A stretch of 64,000 bases of DNA from a candidate division KSB1 bacterium (lineage in GTDB: Bacteria > Electryoneota > RPQS01): the NCBI GenBank assembly GCA_016214895.1, contig JACRMR010000008.1, positions 62,001-126,000 on the forward strand. Reading direction: 5' to 3'. The translations under genes were made by a program, and so were the position numbers. The notes beneath the pieces are model-generated. The model searched no databases, had not been told where the DNA came from, and worked only from the letters and a program-made list of their open reading frames with translations. Below are positions 63,872-64,000 of the stretch, in pieces (position 1 is the stretch's first letter; every line of letters begins with the position of its first letter).

Positions 63872-64000
63872 ATGAGCACAAAACGTTTCACGATCGCCTG
63901 CCTGCTCGCCGCGATCTTCATCGCGATGAACTCCGGCCCGGCGGCGGCGGCGAGTTTCCCGCTGTCGCCCTACCGCGCGCAACTGGCGGAAGGCGAACAT
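63872..64000 (+). CDS. Exported protein, 3' partial
   Basis: Only the first 43 codons are present. The product starts with a clear signal peptide (basic MSTKRF, hydrophobic core to about residue 20, Ala-rich cleavage region AAAA-SFP). GGAG lies six bases before the ATG. The mature part begins SFPLSPYRAQLAEGEH and gives no family match that I recognise. It continues the series of exported proteins in this cluster. Confidence 0.6.
   Translation, partial: MSTKRFTIACLLAAIFIAMNSGPAAAASFPLSPYRAQLAEGEH

Noticed and set aside
1-64000. tRNA genes, CRISPR arrays, insertion sequences or prophage genes
   Set aside because: I looked for tRNA T-arm-like sequences, spaced direct repeats, transposase or integrase motifs and terminal inverted repeats and found none that could be supported.

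Overview
The window is a GC-rich (roughly 60 percent) chromosomal segment that is almost wholly coding. Of about 47 genes I accept, all but one (rpsT) lie on the + strand. Lineage signals point to an uncultured member of the FCB superphylum (Fibrobacterota-Chlorobi-Bacteroidota relatives such as Zixibacteria, Calditrichota, KSB1-like phyla). The signals are a PorU/PorV pair, T9SS/FlgD-like C-terminal domains on several secreted proteins, a GWxTD-domain protein, TonB receptors and a menaquinone-type UbiE methyltransferase. The phylum itself is inference.

Layout. 1-4.7 kb: end of an outer-membrane uptake operon (truncated barrel protein, TonB-dependent receptor, secreted beta-propeller), closed by a terminator. 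4.7-18.9 kb: a long housekeeping unit trpS-scpA-scpB-dehydrogenase-cmk-plsC-rpsA-mtaB-peptidase-pseudo-glycosidase-guaB. 18.9-19.5 kb: structured intergenic DNA and the lone minus-strand gene rpsT. 19.5-31.2 kb: sirtuin, TPR lipoprotein, cdsA, menG, comEC, rnhB, yraN, a lamin-tail secreted protein and an ABC-F ATPase. 31.2-34.8 kb: carbamate kinase, sucC, sucD, ndk. 34.8-52.3 kb: ecfT, truA, HtrA protease, purB, purC, psd, pssA, purS, purQ, tatA, gatA, gatB, smc, GWxTD protein, an ABC ATPase without its permease, and a REC/HD-GYP regulator. 52.4-64 kb: a surface/secretion cluster with PorU-like C25 peptidase, PorV, a degenerate M6 peptidase with a sorting domain, a peptidase-MA/propeller/Omp85 fusion, and the start of another exported protein.

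The genes form coherent pathways: condensin (ScpA, ScpB, SMC), phospholipid synthesis (PlsC, CdsA, PssA, Psd), purine synthesis (PurB, PurC, PurS, PurQ, GuaB), tRNA charging and modification (TrpS, GatA, GatB, MtaB, TruA), and envelope export (TatA, PorU, PorV). Promoter-like sequences with an exact 17-bp spacer and sigma70-like boxes occur at the transcription-unit boundaries (before trpS, rpsT, the carbamate kinase gene, ecfT and porU), which supports this division.

The most unusual content is three proteins: a glucuronidase-like protein with both catalytic glutamates replaced and a six-helix membrane tail; an M6 peptidase lacking its HExxH motif; and a single-chain fusion of an intact HExxH peptidase, a beta-propeller and an Omp85-type barrel, encoded next to PorU/PorV.
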